A stretch of 64,000 bases of DNA from Brachybacterium halotolerans (GTDB lineage Bacteria; Actinomycetota; Actinomycetes; Actinomycetales; Dermabacteraceae): contig NZ_JAEDAJ010000003.1 in assembly GCF_016623465.1 (NCBI RefSeq), positions 115,820-179,819 of the forward strand. Reading direction: 5' to 3'. The notes beneath the pieces were generated by a model. The model ran no database searches, had not been told where the DNA came from, and worked only from the letters and a program-made list of their open reading frames with translations. The position numbers and the translations under genes were made by a program. Of the stretch, positions 18,569 through 27,113 are shown in pieces. Numbering within the stretch: position 1 is the stretch's first letter; the number at the start of each line of letters is the position of its first letter.

Positions 18569-19452
18569 CGCAGACCCGCGAACAGGTCGGTCTCGGGCAG
18601 GGTCACGCCGATGCGCGAGGTGCGCAGCTCGTAGTCGTCGGTCGCCCAGTGCGACTCGCGCAGGACGTCGTTGGGGATGTGGAAGAAGAAGCCCTCGGGA
18701 TCCACCTGGGTGGCGTGGGCGCGCAGCGCGGCGTCTCGGATGTCGAGCTGGTCGCTGATGTCCACGCGGGTGGTGACCAGGCGGTCGGCGCCGCTGGGGA
18801 AGCGCTGGGCCATCTCCTCGAGCTGCTCGTCCGGGGTGCCGCGTCCGCGCAGGAAGTCGGCGATGCCCTGGAAGCGGCTGCGGGAGAAGCCGTTGATGTA
18901 GTACATCTTCGAGACCTCCCACGGCTCGCCGAGCTCGGGCGCGTACTCGGGATCCGCGGCCCGCTCGAAGGCGAGCACGCTGACCCGGTGACACTGGATG
19001 TGGTCGGGGTGCGGGTAGCCGCCGTTCTCGTCATACGTGGTGAGCACGTGCGGACGCAGCCGGCGGATCGCGGCGACCAGGGGCCGAGCGCCGTCCTCGA
19101 CGCTCACGCGGGCGAAGCATCCCTCGGGCAGCTCGGGGCGGGGATCGCCCTCGGGCAGGCCCGAGTCGATGAACCCGAGCCACTCGTGGTCCACGCCCAG
19201 GACCCTCTGCGCGGCGGCCATCTCGGTGCGGCGCACCGCGGGCAGGTCCGCGAGGATCTCCTCGTCGTCGGCGAGCTTGGGGTTGAGGATGTCGCCGCGC
19301 TCCCCGCCGGTGCAGGTGATGACGGTGACCTGCGCGCCCTCACGGACGTACTTGGCCATCGACCCCGCCCCCTTGCTCGACTCGTCGTCGGGGTGGGCAT
19401 GCACGGCGACCATGCGCAGCCGGTCGTCGCTCTCGGGCTCGAGGTCGGGCAC
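18565..19452 (-). CDS. mca: Mycothiol S-conjugate amidase
   Basis: A 295-aa PIG-L/LmbE-fold zinc amidase that cleaves mycothiol S-conjugates into a mercapturic acid and glucosaminyl-inositol for detoxification. Zinc ligands are visible in VAVHAHPDDESSKG (His and Asp near the N-terminus) and GGYPHPDHIQCHR (second His). The length and the C-terminal region YINGFSRSR favour Mca over the deacetylase MshB. The GTG at 19452 is chosen because GAAGGTGG lies just before it and the fold begins 15 residues later; the open extension upstream is Arg/Pro-rich noise. It is followed by a coupled small membrane protein gene. Confidence 0.93.
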   Translation of the reverse strand: MPDLEPESDDRLRMVAVHAHPDDESSKGAGSMAKYVREGAQVTVITCTGGERGDILNPKLADDEEILADLPAVRRTEMAAAQRVLGVDHEWLGFIDSGLPEGDPRPELPEGCFARVSVEDGARPLVAAIRRLRPHVLTTYDENGGYPHPDHIQCHRVSVLAFERAADPEYAPELGEPWEVSKMYYINGFSRSRFQGIADFLRGRGTPDEQLEEMAQRFPSGADRLVTTRVDISDQLDIRDAALRAHATQVDPEGFFFHIPNDVLRESHWATDDYELRTSRIGVTLPETDLFAGLR

Positions 19453-19702
19453 GTTTCCACCTTCACCGGGTCGGGGTCGGACAGCTCTGGTCCCGCCGGG
19501 CGGGACGGGTCTCGTCCCGTCGCTCGGACGGTTCCGCGGGCGGGGCTCAGGGCCTCGCCGCGGGCGGGGCCGACGGCCCGGGATCGGGCGCGTCTCCGCA
19601 CCAGCCGAGGGTACGCCACCTGCCTGGTCCCGGACTGGGGCGGAGGCCGAGACCCCCGCCACTCGCGCGTCGGGCCCAGGTCCGATCTGGGAGGATGGAC
19701 GC

Positions 19703-20119
19703 ATGGACGCGCACGCTCCGAGCACCCCCACGGGATCCACCGATCCGCTCGCCTCCCGCTACGGTGGCCCACTGGTGCCCCGGCGCACCGCGCGCGTGCT
19801 GTTCGTGATCGGGGCCGTCGTGTTCCTCGCCGTGCTCGCGTTCGTCGGCTACCGCTTCGCGGACCAGCCCGTGACCGCGAAGGACGTCGGCTACGACCAC
19901 GTCGACGACGACACGATCTCGCTGACCTTCCAGCTCACCCGCAGCCCCAGCGTCGACGCCACGTGCACGGTGCAGGCGCTGAACGCGGGTCGTGCGCAGG
20001 TGGGCTTCCGCGAGGTGGAGATCCCCGGGGGCCCCGAGCGGCAGGTCGTGCGCACCGTGGACATCGACACCCAGGGCGAGGCGGTCAGCGCCGAGGTCAT
20101 CAGCTGCCAGAAGGCCTGA
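19703..20119 (+). CDS. DUF4307 family membrane protein
   Basis: A 138-aa protein with a short cytoplasmic N-terminus, one transmembrane helix (about 33-52, ARVLFVIGAVVFLAVLAFVG) and an extracytoplasmic beta-rich domain with two cysteines (ATCTVQ and ISCQKA). The DUF4307 family has no established function. Its position between mca and greA is conserved in actinobacteria. GGGAGG lies about 7 bases before the ATG at 19703. It is divergent from mca. Confidence 0.85.
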   Translation: MDAHAPSTPTGSTDPLASRYGGPLVPRRTARVLFVIGAVVFLAVLAFVGYRFADQPVTAKDVGYDHVDDDTISLTFQLTRSPSVDATCTVQALNAGRAQVGFREVEIPGGPERQVVRTVDIDTQGEAVSAEVISCQKA

Positions 20120-20194
20120 TCCTCCACCGGCCGGGATCGCGGCACCGGGGCCCGCGACCGGGCCCGGATCCCAGGTGTCCGACGCGCCGCACCG

Positions 20195-20225
20195 TTGGGG
20201 GCGCCGGTCGCATCCGTTGTACGAT
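20195..20225 (+). promoter_or_regulatory. Candidate greA promoter
   Basis: TTGGGG (20195-20200) and TACGAT (20220-20225) are separated by 19 bp. They would give a 5' leader of about 120 nt before the greA ATG at 20355. Confidence 0.4.
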
Positions 20226-20354
20226 GCTCTGATACCGACAGCGCGTCGGTCTTCATCACCCGCACACGGGGCGCATGCGCAACATGTGCCCCGTGAACTG
20301 TGTCGGGCGTCCGCCGAGGGCGGCCGCCCGCGACAAGACATCAGGAGTGTTCGC

Positions 20355-20846
20355 ATGAGCAGCCAGCCCACTGGTTCCTGGCTCACCCAGGACGCCTACG
20401 ACCGCCTCACCGCGGAGCTCGCCGAGCTCGAGGGGCCCCGTCGCACCGAGATCGCCGAGCGCATCGCCGCGGCTCGCGACGAGGGCGACCTCAAGGAGAA
20501 CGGCGGCTACCACGCGGCCCGCGAGGAGCAGGGGAAGAACGAGGCTCGCATCGCGGAGCTCACCCACCTGCTGAAGAACGCGGTCGTCGGCGAGACCCCG
20601 AAGGACGACGGCGTCGTCGAGCCGGGCATGGTCGTGAAGATCTCGATGGCCGGCAAGGAGCGCACGTTCCTGCTGGGCAACCGCGAGATCGCGGACGACG
20701 GCGAGGACCTCGAGGTCTTCTCGACCGAGTCCCCGCTGGGCTCGTCGATCAACGGCTCGAAGGTCGGCGAGAGCATCGACTACGAGGCGCCCAACGGCCG
20801 CTCGCTGACGATCGAGATCATCTCCGCGAAGCCCTACCGCGCCTGA
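20355..20846 (+). CDS. greA: Transcription elongation factor GreA
   Basis: A 163-aa GreA that reactivates backtracked RNA polymerase by stimulating transcript cleavage in the secondary channel. The N-terminal coiled coil (about 12-80) carries the acidic tip in RDEGDLKENGGYHAARE. The C-terminal FKBP-like domain includes SPLGSSINGSKVGESIDYEAPNG-type residues. Length and both domains are normal. The ATG at 20355 has AGGAG 7-8 bases upstream. Transcription ends at a strong hairpin downstream. Confidence 0.96.
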   Translation: MSSQPTGSWLTQDAYDRLTAELAELEGPRRTEIAERIAAARDEGDLKENGGYHAAREEQGKNEARIAELTHLLKNAVVGETPKDDGVVEPGMVVKISMAGKERTFLLGNREIADDGEDLEVFSTESPLGSSINGSKVGESIDYEAPNGRSLTIEIISAKPYRA

Positions 20847-20898
20847 GCGATCCGTCGTGCGCCTGTGCGCCGCGACGGCGGACGACCACCGGACGACG

Positions 20899-20951
20899 AA
20901 GGCCGGGTCTGCGTGCCGGAACCCCATGGTTCCGACGGCAGACCCGGCCTT
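20899..20951. terminator. Strong bidirectional terminator between greA and the AI-2E-like gene
   Basis: A 14-bp perfect stem (20899-20912 with 20938-20951) encloses a second hairpin (CGGAACC-CCAT-GGTTCCG). It lies between two convergent genes, and TTCTCC follows it on the plus strand. Confidence 0.85.
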
Positions 20952-20981
20952 CTCCGTACCCGGCGGTCCGGTGCGGCGGCG

Positions 20982-22304
20982 TCACTCCCCTGCCCGGGGC
21001 TCCTCGCCGTGCTTCGGGGCCGCGCTGCTCGCGACCTCCTCGGCCGACTCCTCGCGCAGCGCGGCGGCCTGCGCCTTCGAGGACTCGGCCTTCGCGCGGC
21101 GCTTCGCCTCTCGAGGGGACTCCTCGTGCTTCTTGGGCTTCGGCGGGGCGGTGAGCTGCGCGTCGACGGTCTCGTCGAGGCCCAGGTCGGGTGAGGGGTC
21201 GCGCCCCGTCATGTACAGCAGCGTGGCGTTGACGAAGGCGATCACGGGGATCGCGAACAGGGCGCCCGCGATGCCGGCGATCATCGCGCCCGAGGCAACG
21301 CCCAGGAACACGGCCAGCGGGTGCAGCTCGACGGCCTTGCCCATGAGGAAGGGCTGGAGGACGTTGCCCTCGATCTGCTGCACGGCGATGACCACCGCGA
21401 GCATGATGATCGCGAAGACCCAGCCCTTGAGCACCAGCACGATGAGGATCGCGATGGCGCCCGAGAGGATCGCACCGACCAGCGGCACGAACGAGAACAG
21501 GAACACGAGCAGCCAGATCGGCACGGCGTAGGAGCCCACGCCGAGGGCGATCATGCCGATGCTGATGCCGGTCGCGTCGACCGCGGCGACCATGATCTGC
21601 GTGCGCATGTATGCCGACAGAGCCTTCCAGCCGCGGCGAAACGCCTCGTGGGTGGGCACGCGCGCGGCCGGGGGCAGCAGGCCCACCACCCAGCGCCAGA
21701 TCGTCGAGCCGCCCGAGAGCAGGAAGAACAGGGTGAACAGGGCGATCACGATGCCAGTGACCACGTTGCCCACGGTCGAGACCGTCGAGAAGGCGCCGCT
21801 GATCAGGGAGTCCGTGTTCTCCTGCAGCTTGGCGAGGATCTCGTCCGTCGCCTTGTTGATCATCGAGTCGTCGAGGTTGAACGTCGTGTTCGCCCAGTCG
21901 ATCAGCGTCTGCACACCGGTGAGGGCCTTGGCGTAGATGTCGCCGGCCTGCGCGAACAGCTGGCGGCTGGCCAGCGTGAACATGCCGATCACCACGATGA
22001 TCAGCGCCACGAGCGCGACGCCGCTCGCGGCCGCCCGCCCCAGGAACGTGTGCCGGGTCAGCAGGCCCACCAGCGGGGAGAGCAGCGAGGCGACGAGGAT
22101 CGCGATCAGCACCGGGATCACGATGGCCGTGATCTTGAGGATGCCCCAGATGATCAGGGCGGCCGCGGCGGTGATCACGATCAGCCGCCAGGACCAGGCC
22201 CCCAGGCGTCGGATCCCGATCGGGATCTCCGCGACCTCGCGCGGGGTGCTCGGTGATTCGTCGGCGCTCTCGGCGTCCGCGAATCGGCGACGGGGTGTCG
22301 TCAT
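20982..22304 (-). CDS. AI-2E family transporter (PerM/YdiK-like)
   Basis: A 440-aa polytopic inner-membrane protein of the PF01594 family. Paired helices near the N-terminus (about 38-75) and an amphipathic central region are followed by four to five C-terminal helices with the family motif LFSFVPLVGAILSG. The charged tail (about 400-440) is Lys/Glu/Ala-rich. Members have been linked to autoinducer-2 export, Na+/H+ antiport or general permease functions, so the substrate is open. GAGAGGGGAA precedes the ATG at 22304. It is convergent with greA and divergent from the ABC-2 exporter. Confidence 0.85.
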   Translation of the reverse strand: MTTPRRRFADAESADESPSTPREVAEIPIGIRRLGAWSWRLIVITAAAALIIWGILKITAIVIPVLIAILVASLLSPLVGLLTRHTFLGRAAASGVALVALIIVVIGMFTLASRQLFAQAGDIYAKALTGVQTLIDWANTTFNLDDSMINKATDEILAKLQENTDSLISGAFSTVSTVGNVVTGIVIALFTLFFLLSGGSTIWRWVVGLLPPAARVPTHEAFRRGWKALSAYMRTQIMVAAVDATGISIGMIALGVGSYAVPIWLLVFLFSFVPLVGAILSGAIAILIVLVLKGWVFAIIMLAVVIAVQQIEGNVLQPFLMGKAVELHPLAVFLGVASGAMIAGIAGALFAIPVIAFVNATLLYMTGRDPSPDLGLDETVDAQLTAPPKPKKHEESPREAKRRAKAESSKAQAAALREESAEEVASSAAPKHGEEPRAGE

Positions 22305-22550
22305 GGGAAGGTTCCCCTCTCGGATGTCGGCACTCGGCCAGGTTGCACTCTATCTGCTCGCTCCCCGCCCGCGTCCCGCCGGTGAGCGGCGGCGGCGCTC
22401 GGACCCGGCGCTCGCACCCGGCGCTCAGACGATCGGCCGATGCCCGCGCCCCGCACCGCGGTCGATCGTCCCGGTCGCACGCGGCGTCACCGACTTAGGT
22501 CGGGTGCGCGCACCGCCGACGGATGGTCGAGCCTCCCGCGGCCTCCCCCG

Positions 22551-22562
22551 TAGTCTTCGAGC
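22551..22562 (+). promoter_or_regulatory. Leaderless-type -10 element of the ABC-2 exporter operon
   Basis: TAGTCT (22551-22556) lies 6 bases before the ATG at 22563, with no ribosome-binding site. Confidence 0.55.
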
Positions 22563-23402
22563 ATGAGCCAGCCCACAGTCCCGGTCCACGAACCGAGTGC
22601 CGCCGCGACCGGCGGCGCGAGCCCCGCATCCACCGCCCCGCCCGGCGCAGAGCCCGCTCTGCACGTCGACGGTCTGCGCAAGTCCTTCGACGGCACCGAG
22701 GTCGTGCACGGCATCTCGCTGTCGATCCCGCGCGGCGCCTTCTACGGGATCGTCGGCCCCAACGGCGCAGGCAAGACCACGACCCTGTCGATGGCGACCG
22801 GCCTGCTCCGGCCCGACGGCGGCAGCTCGCACGTGCTGGGCGCCGACATGTGGAGCGAGCCCGAGCGCGCCAAGGCGCAGATGGGGGTGCTGGCCGACGG
22901 CCTGCGCACCTTCGACCGCCTCACCGGGCGCGAGCTGCTCACCTACGTCGGCCTCATCCGGGGCATGGACCCCGCGGTCGTCGACGAGCGCAGCACCTCG
23001 CTGCTCGAGGCCATGGACCTCGCCGGGGAGGACGGCAAGCTCGTCGTCGACTACTCGGCCGGAATGACGAAGAAGATCCTCCTGGCCTGCGCGCTCATCC
23101 ACGCCCCTCGCCTGCTCGTGCTCGACGAGCCGCTCGAGGCCGTGGACCCGGTCTCCGGGCAGCGGATCCGCCAGATCCTGCGCGCCTTCGTCGCCGGCGG
23201 CGGCACCGTGGTGCTCTCGAGCCACGTCATGGAGCTCGTCGAGGAGCTGTGCTCGCACGTCGCGATCATCGCGCGCGGAGAGATCCTCGCCGACGGCACG
23301 CTCGAGGAGGTCCGCGCGGGCGGCAGCCTCGTGCAGCGCTTCATGGACCTCGTCGGAGCGGGCGAGGTCGAGGAGGGGAGCCTGTCATGGCTGCAGTCGT
23401 GA
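22563..23402 (+). CDS. ABC-2 exporter ATP-binding protein
   Basis: A 279-aa ABC ATPase. Walker A is GPNGAGKTTT (about 67-76) and Walker B LLVLDEPLEAVD contains the catalytic Glu. The signature is DYSAGMTKKI rather than LSGGQ, a divergence typical of some ABC-2-type drug and bacteriocin exporters. H-loop SSHVMELVE is present. An N-terminal Ala/Pro-rich extension (about 1-30) precedes the domain. It overlaps the permease gene by 16 nt and so acts with it. The cargo is unknown. Confidence 0.9.
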   Translation: MSQPTVPVHEPSAAATGGASPASTAPPGAEPALHVDGLRKSFDGTEVVHGISLSIPRGAFYGIVGPNGAGKTTTLSMATGLLRPDGGSSHVLGADMWSEPERAKAQMGVLADGLRTFDRLTGRELLTYVGLIRGMDPAVVDERSTSLLEAMDLAGEDGKLVVDYSAGMTKKILLACALIHAPRLLVLDEPLEAVDPVSGQRIRQILRAFVAGGGTVVLSSHVMELVEELCSHVAIIARGEILADGTLEEVRAGGSLVQRFMDLVGAGEVEEGSLSWLQS

Positions 23403-25177
23403 GGACCGACGAGCACGGGGCCCCTGCGGGCGGCCCCTTCGGCGCCGCGGGCAGCGCCCGCACCCCCGGGGGCTCCGGGACCTCCGGGACCTCCGACATC
23501 ACCACCGCGGGAGGCTCCCTGCACGGCAGCGTGCGCGGCATGGCGCTCGTGCGGCTGCTCATGCGGCTGAAGTGGATCCTGTGGCGCCGCTCGTTCCGCA
23601 AGAACGTCGGCAAGATCGTCGGCACCGTCTTCGGCGGCCTCTACGGACTGGGCGGGATGGCCACCCTGGTCGCCCTGGTCGTCGCGACGGTCGTCATGGA
23701 CGCCGACGGGTCCGTGTTCCCCACCGCCGTCCGCGCGCTGGGCACGGCGCTCGTGCTGGTCTGGCTGCTGCTGCCGCTGTTCGCCTTCGGCGTCGACGAC
23801 TCCCTGGACCCCCGCAAGCTGGCCCTGTACCCGCGCACCGCACGGGAGCTCCAGCCGGGAATGCTGGCCGCCGGGGCCATCAGCCTGCCCACCCTGTTCA
23901 CCGTGCTCGGGGTCGCGATCACGAGCGTCGGCGTCATCATCTGGGCGGCGATGCATGCGGCCGGGCCCATCTGGATGGTCCTCGCGATCATCGCCCTGGT
24001 CCCCGCCCATCTCGCCGGCATCGTGCTCTGCCTGCTGCTGCCGCGCGCGGTCCTCGCGCACCAGGCATCGCGCTCCTCCTCGCGGCGCGGCCGCGAGGTG
24101 GGCGGGGTGATCGGCATCGTCGTCATGCTGGGCGCCCTCTACGGCATCAGCCTGCTGGGGCAGTCGCTCGACGGCGCGAACATCTCCCTGTGGTCGAAGG
24201 TGCTCGCCACCGGGGCGCAGATCGGGGCGTGGACCCCCTTCGGCGCGCTCTTATCCGTTCCCGTCGATCTCGCCCAGGGCGCCGTGCTCCCCGCGCTCGT
24301 CCGCGCGGTGATCGGAGCGGCCACCATCGTGCTGATGTGGCTGTGGTGGCGCCGCAGCATCGATCTGGCGATGCGCGAGGCCCTGGTCGGCGATGCCTCC
24401 TCCGGCAGCGCGAAGGTCTCCGCCCTGGTGCCGCGCTTCGTGCGCTCGAGCGCGTTCGGCGCGGTCATGGGCCGCTCCCTGCGCTACTGGCGGCGCGATT
24501 CCCGCTATCTCGCCTCGGTCGTGATCATGCCGGTCATGCTCGTCTTCTTCGTGGCGATGGGCCTGATCAACGAGAACAACCGCGTCACGCCGTTCATAGG
24601 CGTGCTGCTGGTGGCGGCGATCAGCGGGATCACGCTCGCGAACGAGATCGGATTCGACGGGCCCGCGGGCTGGGTGAACATCACCGCGGGGGTCCCGGCC
24701 CGTGCGAACCTGCGCGGTCGAATCGCCGCGATGGCCGTGTTCACCGTGCCGTTCCTGGTGCTCGCAGCGATCGTGATCCCGATCCTCATGGGCCGGCCGG
24801 ACCTGGTGCCCATGATCCTGCTCGGCGCGCTCGGGCTGATGATGGGCGGCTGGGGCGCCTCGTCCCTGATCGGGACGATCATGCCGTACCCGACGGCCGC
24901 TCCCGGCACGAACCCGATGAAGGACCGCTCGTCCTCGAACGCGAGCGCGATGCTCGCGATGGGGCTGGCGACGGCCGCGGTGTTCGTCCCGCAGCTGCCT
25001 GCGGTCGGCGTCGCGATCTGGGGGCTCGTCGTCGACGGGCCGATGATCCTGATCGGCGCCGGGGTGCTCTCCCTGGTGATCGGGGTCGTGGTGCTGCTGG
25101 TGGGCCTGCGGCTCGCCGAGCGTCGGCTCGAGGCGCACTACGTGGACGTCTTCCAGCGGGTGCACCACCACGTGTGA
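23387..25177 (+). CDS. ABC-2 type exporter permease
   Basis: A 596-aa membrane subunit. A Gly/Ser/Thr-rich N-terminus of about 45 residues is followed by roughly 12 hydrophobic segments in two halves, with hydrophilic loops near LYPRTARELQPG and between the halves (SRSSSRRGRE). No ATPase motif is present. AGGAGGGGAG lies 7 bases before the ATG at 23387, which sits inside the end of the ATPase gene. The long two-half layout resembles ABC-2 exporter permeases that work without a second permease gene. Cargo is unknown. Confidence 0.85.
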   Translation: MAAVVRTDEHGAPAGGPFGAAGSARTPGGSGTSGTSDITTAGGSLHGSVRGMALVRLLMRLKWILWRRSFRKNVGKIVGTVFGGLYGLGGMATLVALVVATVVMDADGSVFPTAVRALGTALVLVWLLLPLFAFGVDDSLDPRKLALYPRTARELQPGMLAAGAISLPTLFTVLGVAITSVGVIIWAAMHAAGPIWMVLAIIALVPAHLAGIVLCLLLPRAVLAHQASRSSSRRGREVGGVIGIVVMLGALYGISLLGQSLDGANISLWSKVLATGAQIGAWTPFGALLSVPVDLAQGAVLPALVRAVIGAATIVLMWLWWRRSIDLAMREALVGDASSGSAKVSALVPRFVRSSAFGAVMGRSLRYWRRDSRYLASVVIMPVMLVFFVAMGLINENNRVTPFIGVLLVAAISGITLANEIGFDGPAGWVNITAGVPARANLRGRIAAMAVFTVPFLVLAAIVIPILMGRPDLVPMILLGALGLMMGGWGASSLIGTIMPYPTAAPGTNPMKDRSSSNASAMLAMGLATAAVFVPQLPAVGVAIWGLVVDGPMILIGAGVLSLVIGVVVLLVGLRLAERRLEAHYVDVFQRVHHHV

Positions 25178-25192
25178 GCCCGGGCCCTCCGG

Positions 25193-25774
25193 TCAGTCCC
25201 CCGCGACCTCGCGGATCATCACGCGGGCGTCGACCGGGCCGTGGGGTCCCGGGTAGTAGCCGGGCCGTCGGCCGATGTCCTGGAACCCCGCCGCCTCGTA
25301 GACGGAGCGGGCGCGCGCGTTGTCCTCGCGCACCTCGAGCACGAGGGCGCGCGCGCCTCCCTCGCGGGTAGCGCGCAGCGACCAGTCGAGCAGGGCTCGA
25401 CCGATGCCTCGGCCGGGCAGGGTGGTGCCGATCGTGTGGAGGTCGGCCGAGTCGCCGAGGAGCATGACGCCCGCGTAGCCGACGATCTCGCCGGGGGCAT
25501 CGGGCTCGTCGGCGGATCCGCCGCTCGGGGGCCCGCTCCCCCGCTCGACGATGACGAAGCGGCGGGAGGGGTGCGCGATCTCCTCGCGCACCATGTCGAA
25601 GGTCCAGGCGTCCTCGGGGAACAGCCGCAGCTCGAGCTCGGCGATCGGCAGGGCGTCCTCGAGGGTGGCGATGCGCAGGCGCATCCCCTCGGGCAGCCGC
25701 GTCTGCTCGGGGAAGTCCTCGGGCTCCGGTGCGGACGATCGCTCGGCGGCGGGTTCGGGCGCGGGCTCGGTCAC
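25193..25774 (-). CDS. rimI: Ribosomal-protein-S18-alanine N-acetyltransferase-like GNAT
   Basis: A 193-aa GNAT acetyltransferase. After an acidic/proline-rich N-terminal extension (1-30) the fold begins at MRLRIATLEDALPIAELE. The acetyl-CoA loop is seen as TTLPGRGIGRALLDW (Q/RxxGxG/A type), and the conserved VYEAAGFQDIGRRPGYY ends the domain. Placement after tsaB supports RimI, which acetylates the N-terminus of S18, although activity on other proteins is possible. The GTG at 25774 overlaps the tsaB stop (GTGA). It ends the long leftward operon. Confidence 0.88.
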   Translation of the reverse strand: MTEPAPEPAAERSSAPEPEDFPEQTRLPEGMRLRIATLEDALPIAELELRLFPEDAWTFDMVREEIAHPSRRFVIVERGSGPPSGGSADEPDAPGEIVGYAGVMLLGDSADLHTIGTTLPGRGIGRALLDWSLRATREGGARALVLEVREDNARARSVYEAAGFQDIGRRPGYYPGPHGPVDARVMIREVAGD

Positions 25775-26478
25775 CGCCGCCCCAGGGCGCTCTTGCGCGC
25801 CGACGGCTTCTTCGCGTCGGGCTCGCGCAGGTAGAGGGGCTCGGTCGAGGACAGGTCCTCCCCCGCGTCGAGCCGGCGCCACGCCTCGCGCAGCAGGGAG
25901 CCGGCGTCGACGTGGGCGAGCGCGGAGTTCGGATGCAGGATCTCGCTGTGCAGGAGAGCGCCGGAGCCCGCGACGACGTCGCAGGCCATGAGCTCCTCGG
26001 CGACGTCCGCCGGGGCCGAGACGGAGGGACCCTCGACCCGCTCGATCCGCGCTCCGGGCGCCGACGGCGACTGCCCGTCGGCCCGCTCGTAGCGCGCCCA
26101 GTAGACCTCGCGGCGCCGCGCGTCGAGCGCGATCGCGAGGCTGCGGGCCTCGGGGGTCTCCTCGGCGGCCTGCAGGGCGAGCGCGTCGAGGGAGCACAGG
26201 CCGTGCAGCGGGATGTCCAGGACGAACGCGATCTCGCGCGCGGTCACGAGACCCACGCGCAGGCCCGTGAAGGGGCCCGGGCCGCGTCCGGCGACGACGG
26301 CCTCGAGATCGGCGCGTCCACCGCCCGCCCGACGGAGGGTGTCGTCGATGAGGGCCATCAGCACCTCGTCGTGATGCCGCGCGCGGTCGTCCTGGCCCAC
26401 GGCCAGCACGCGCCCGCTCTCCCGGTCCCCGACGGCCACGCCGACGGCTCCCGAGGTGTCGATCCCGAGCCACATCAT
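25771..26478 (-). CDS. tsaB: tRNA t6A biosynthesis protein TsaB
   Basis: A 235-aa ASKHA-fold pseudo-enzyme that scaffolds TsaD and TsaE in threonylcarbamoyladenosine formation on ANN-decoding tRNAs. WLGIDTSGAVGVAV opens the fold, and GRGPGPFTGLRVGLVTA is the characteristic TsaB motif. The start MM at 26478 lies in an ATGA overlap with tsaE; the second methionine is an equal alternative. The C-terminus ends in a Lys/Arg-rich tail. No tsaD follows in this operon. Confidence 0.93.
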   Translation of the reverse strand: MMWLGIDTSGAVGVAVGDRESGRVLAVGQDDRARHHDEVLMALIDDTLRRAGGGRADLEAVVAGRGPGPFTGLRVGLVTAREIAFVLDIPLHGLCSLDALALQAAEETPEARSLAIALDARRREVYWARYERADGQSPSAPGARIERVEGPSVSAPADVAEELMACDVVAGSGALLHSEILHPNSALAHVDAGSLLREAWRRLDAGEDLSSTEPLYLREPDAKKPSARKSALGRR

Positions 26479-27113
26479 GCCTCGCGCCCTTCCGTGGTCG
26501 TGGTGGATGCCTCGCCCCCGAGCGCCTCGCGGACCGCGCGGATCCGCGCGTCGTCCCAGCGCGGCCCGACGAAGGTGAGGGTGAGCGCACGGGGCTCGTC
26601 GAACTCCTCGCCGTCGCCGGCGGCGATGTCCTGCTCCGGCTGCGCCTGTTGCGCCTGCTGGAGCGGCTGCGCCGGCTGCGCGTCCTCCGCGCCGGTCGCG
26701 CGGGAGAGCTCGACGAGCAGGTGCGAGTCGCTCAGCTGCTCGACGACGTCGCGTCCCCACTCGACGACCATGACAGCGTCGGAGAGATCGGAGTCGAGGT
26801 CGAGGTCGTCGATGTCCGCGCCGCCGCCGAGCCGGTAGGCGTCGACGTGCACGAGGGCCGGCCCGCCCGCCTCGCTCGGATGGACCCGGGAGATCACGAA
26901 GGTCGGGGACGCGACGGGGCCGCGCACCCCCAGTCCCTCGCCGAGTCCCTGGGTGAAGGTGGTCTTCCCGGCGCCGAGCGGTCCGTCGAGCACGAGCAGG
27001 TCGCCCGCACCGAGGCGTCCGGCGAGCCGTCGCGCGAGATCGCGGGTGCTCGCGGCGCCGGTCGTGGTGAAGGTGAGCGACGCGGCGCCCGGTCCGGCCC
27101 CGGCGCCGCTCAT
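26475..27113 (-). CDS. tsaE: tRNA t6A biosynthesis ATPase TsaE, with insertion
   Basis: A 212-aa P-loop ATPase (Walker A GPLGAGKTT, about 44-52; PTFVISR switch; HVDAYRL; VVEWGRD). The usual length is about 150-165 aa. The excess lies in residues about 141-174, a Gln/Ala/Pro-rich then acidic segment inserted before the final beta strands (ALTLTFVG). The fold on both sides of it is intact, so function should be retained. The ATG overlaps the alr stop by one base and the gene overlaps tsaB by ATGA. Confidence 0.92.
   Translation of the reverse strand: MSGAGAGPGAASLTFTTTGAASTRDLARRLAGRLGAGDLLVLDGPLGAGKTTFTQGLGEGLGVRGPVASPTFVISRVHPSEAGGPALVHVDAYRLGGGADIDDLDLDSDLSDAVMVVEWGRDVVEQLSDSHLLVELSRATGAEDAQPAQPLQQAQQAQPEQDIAAGDGEEFDEPRALTLTFVGPRWDDARIRAVREALGGEASTTTTEGREA

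Noticed and set aside
22563-25177. The ABC-2 exporter as part of a lantibiotic or bacteriocin cluster
   Set aside because: No precursor peptide, modification enzyme or immunity gene is adjacent; neighbours are an AI-2E-like transporter and the t6A operon.
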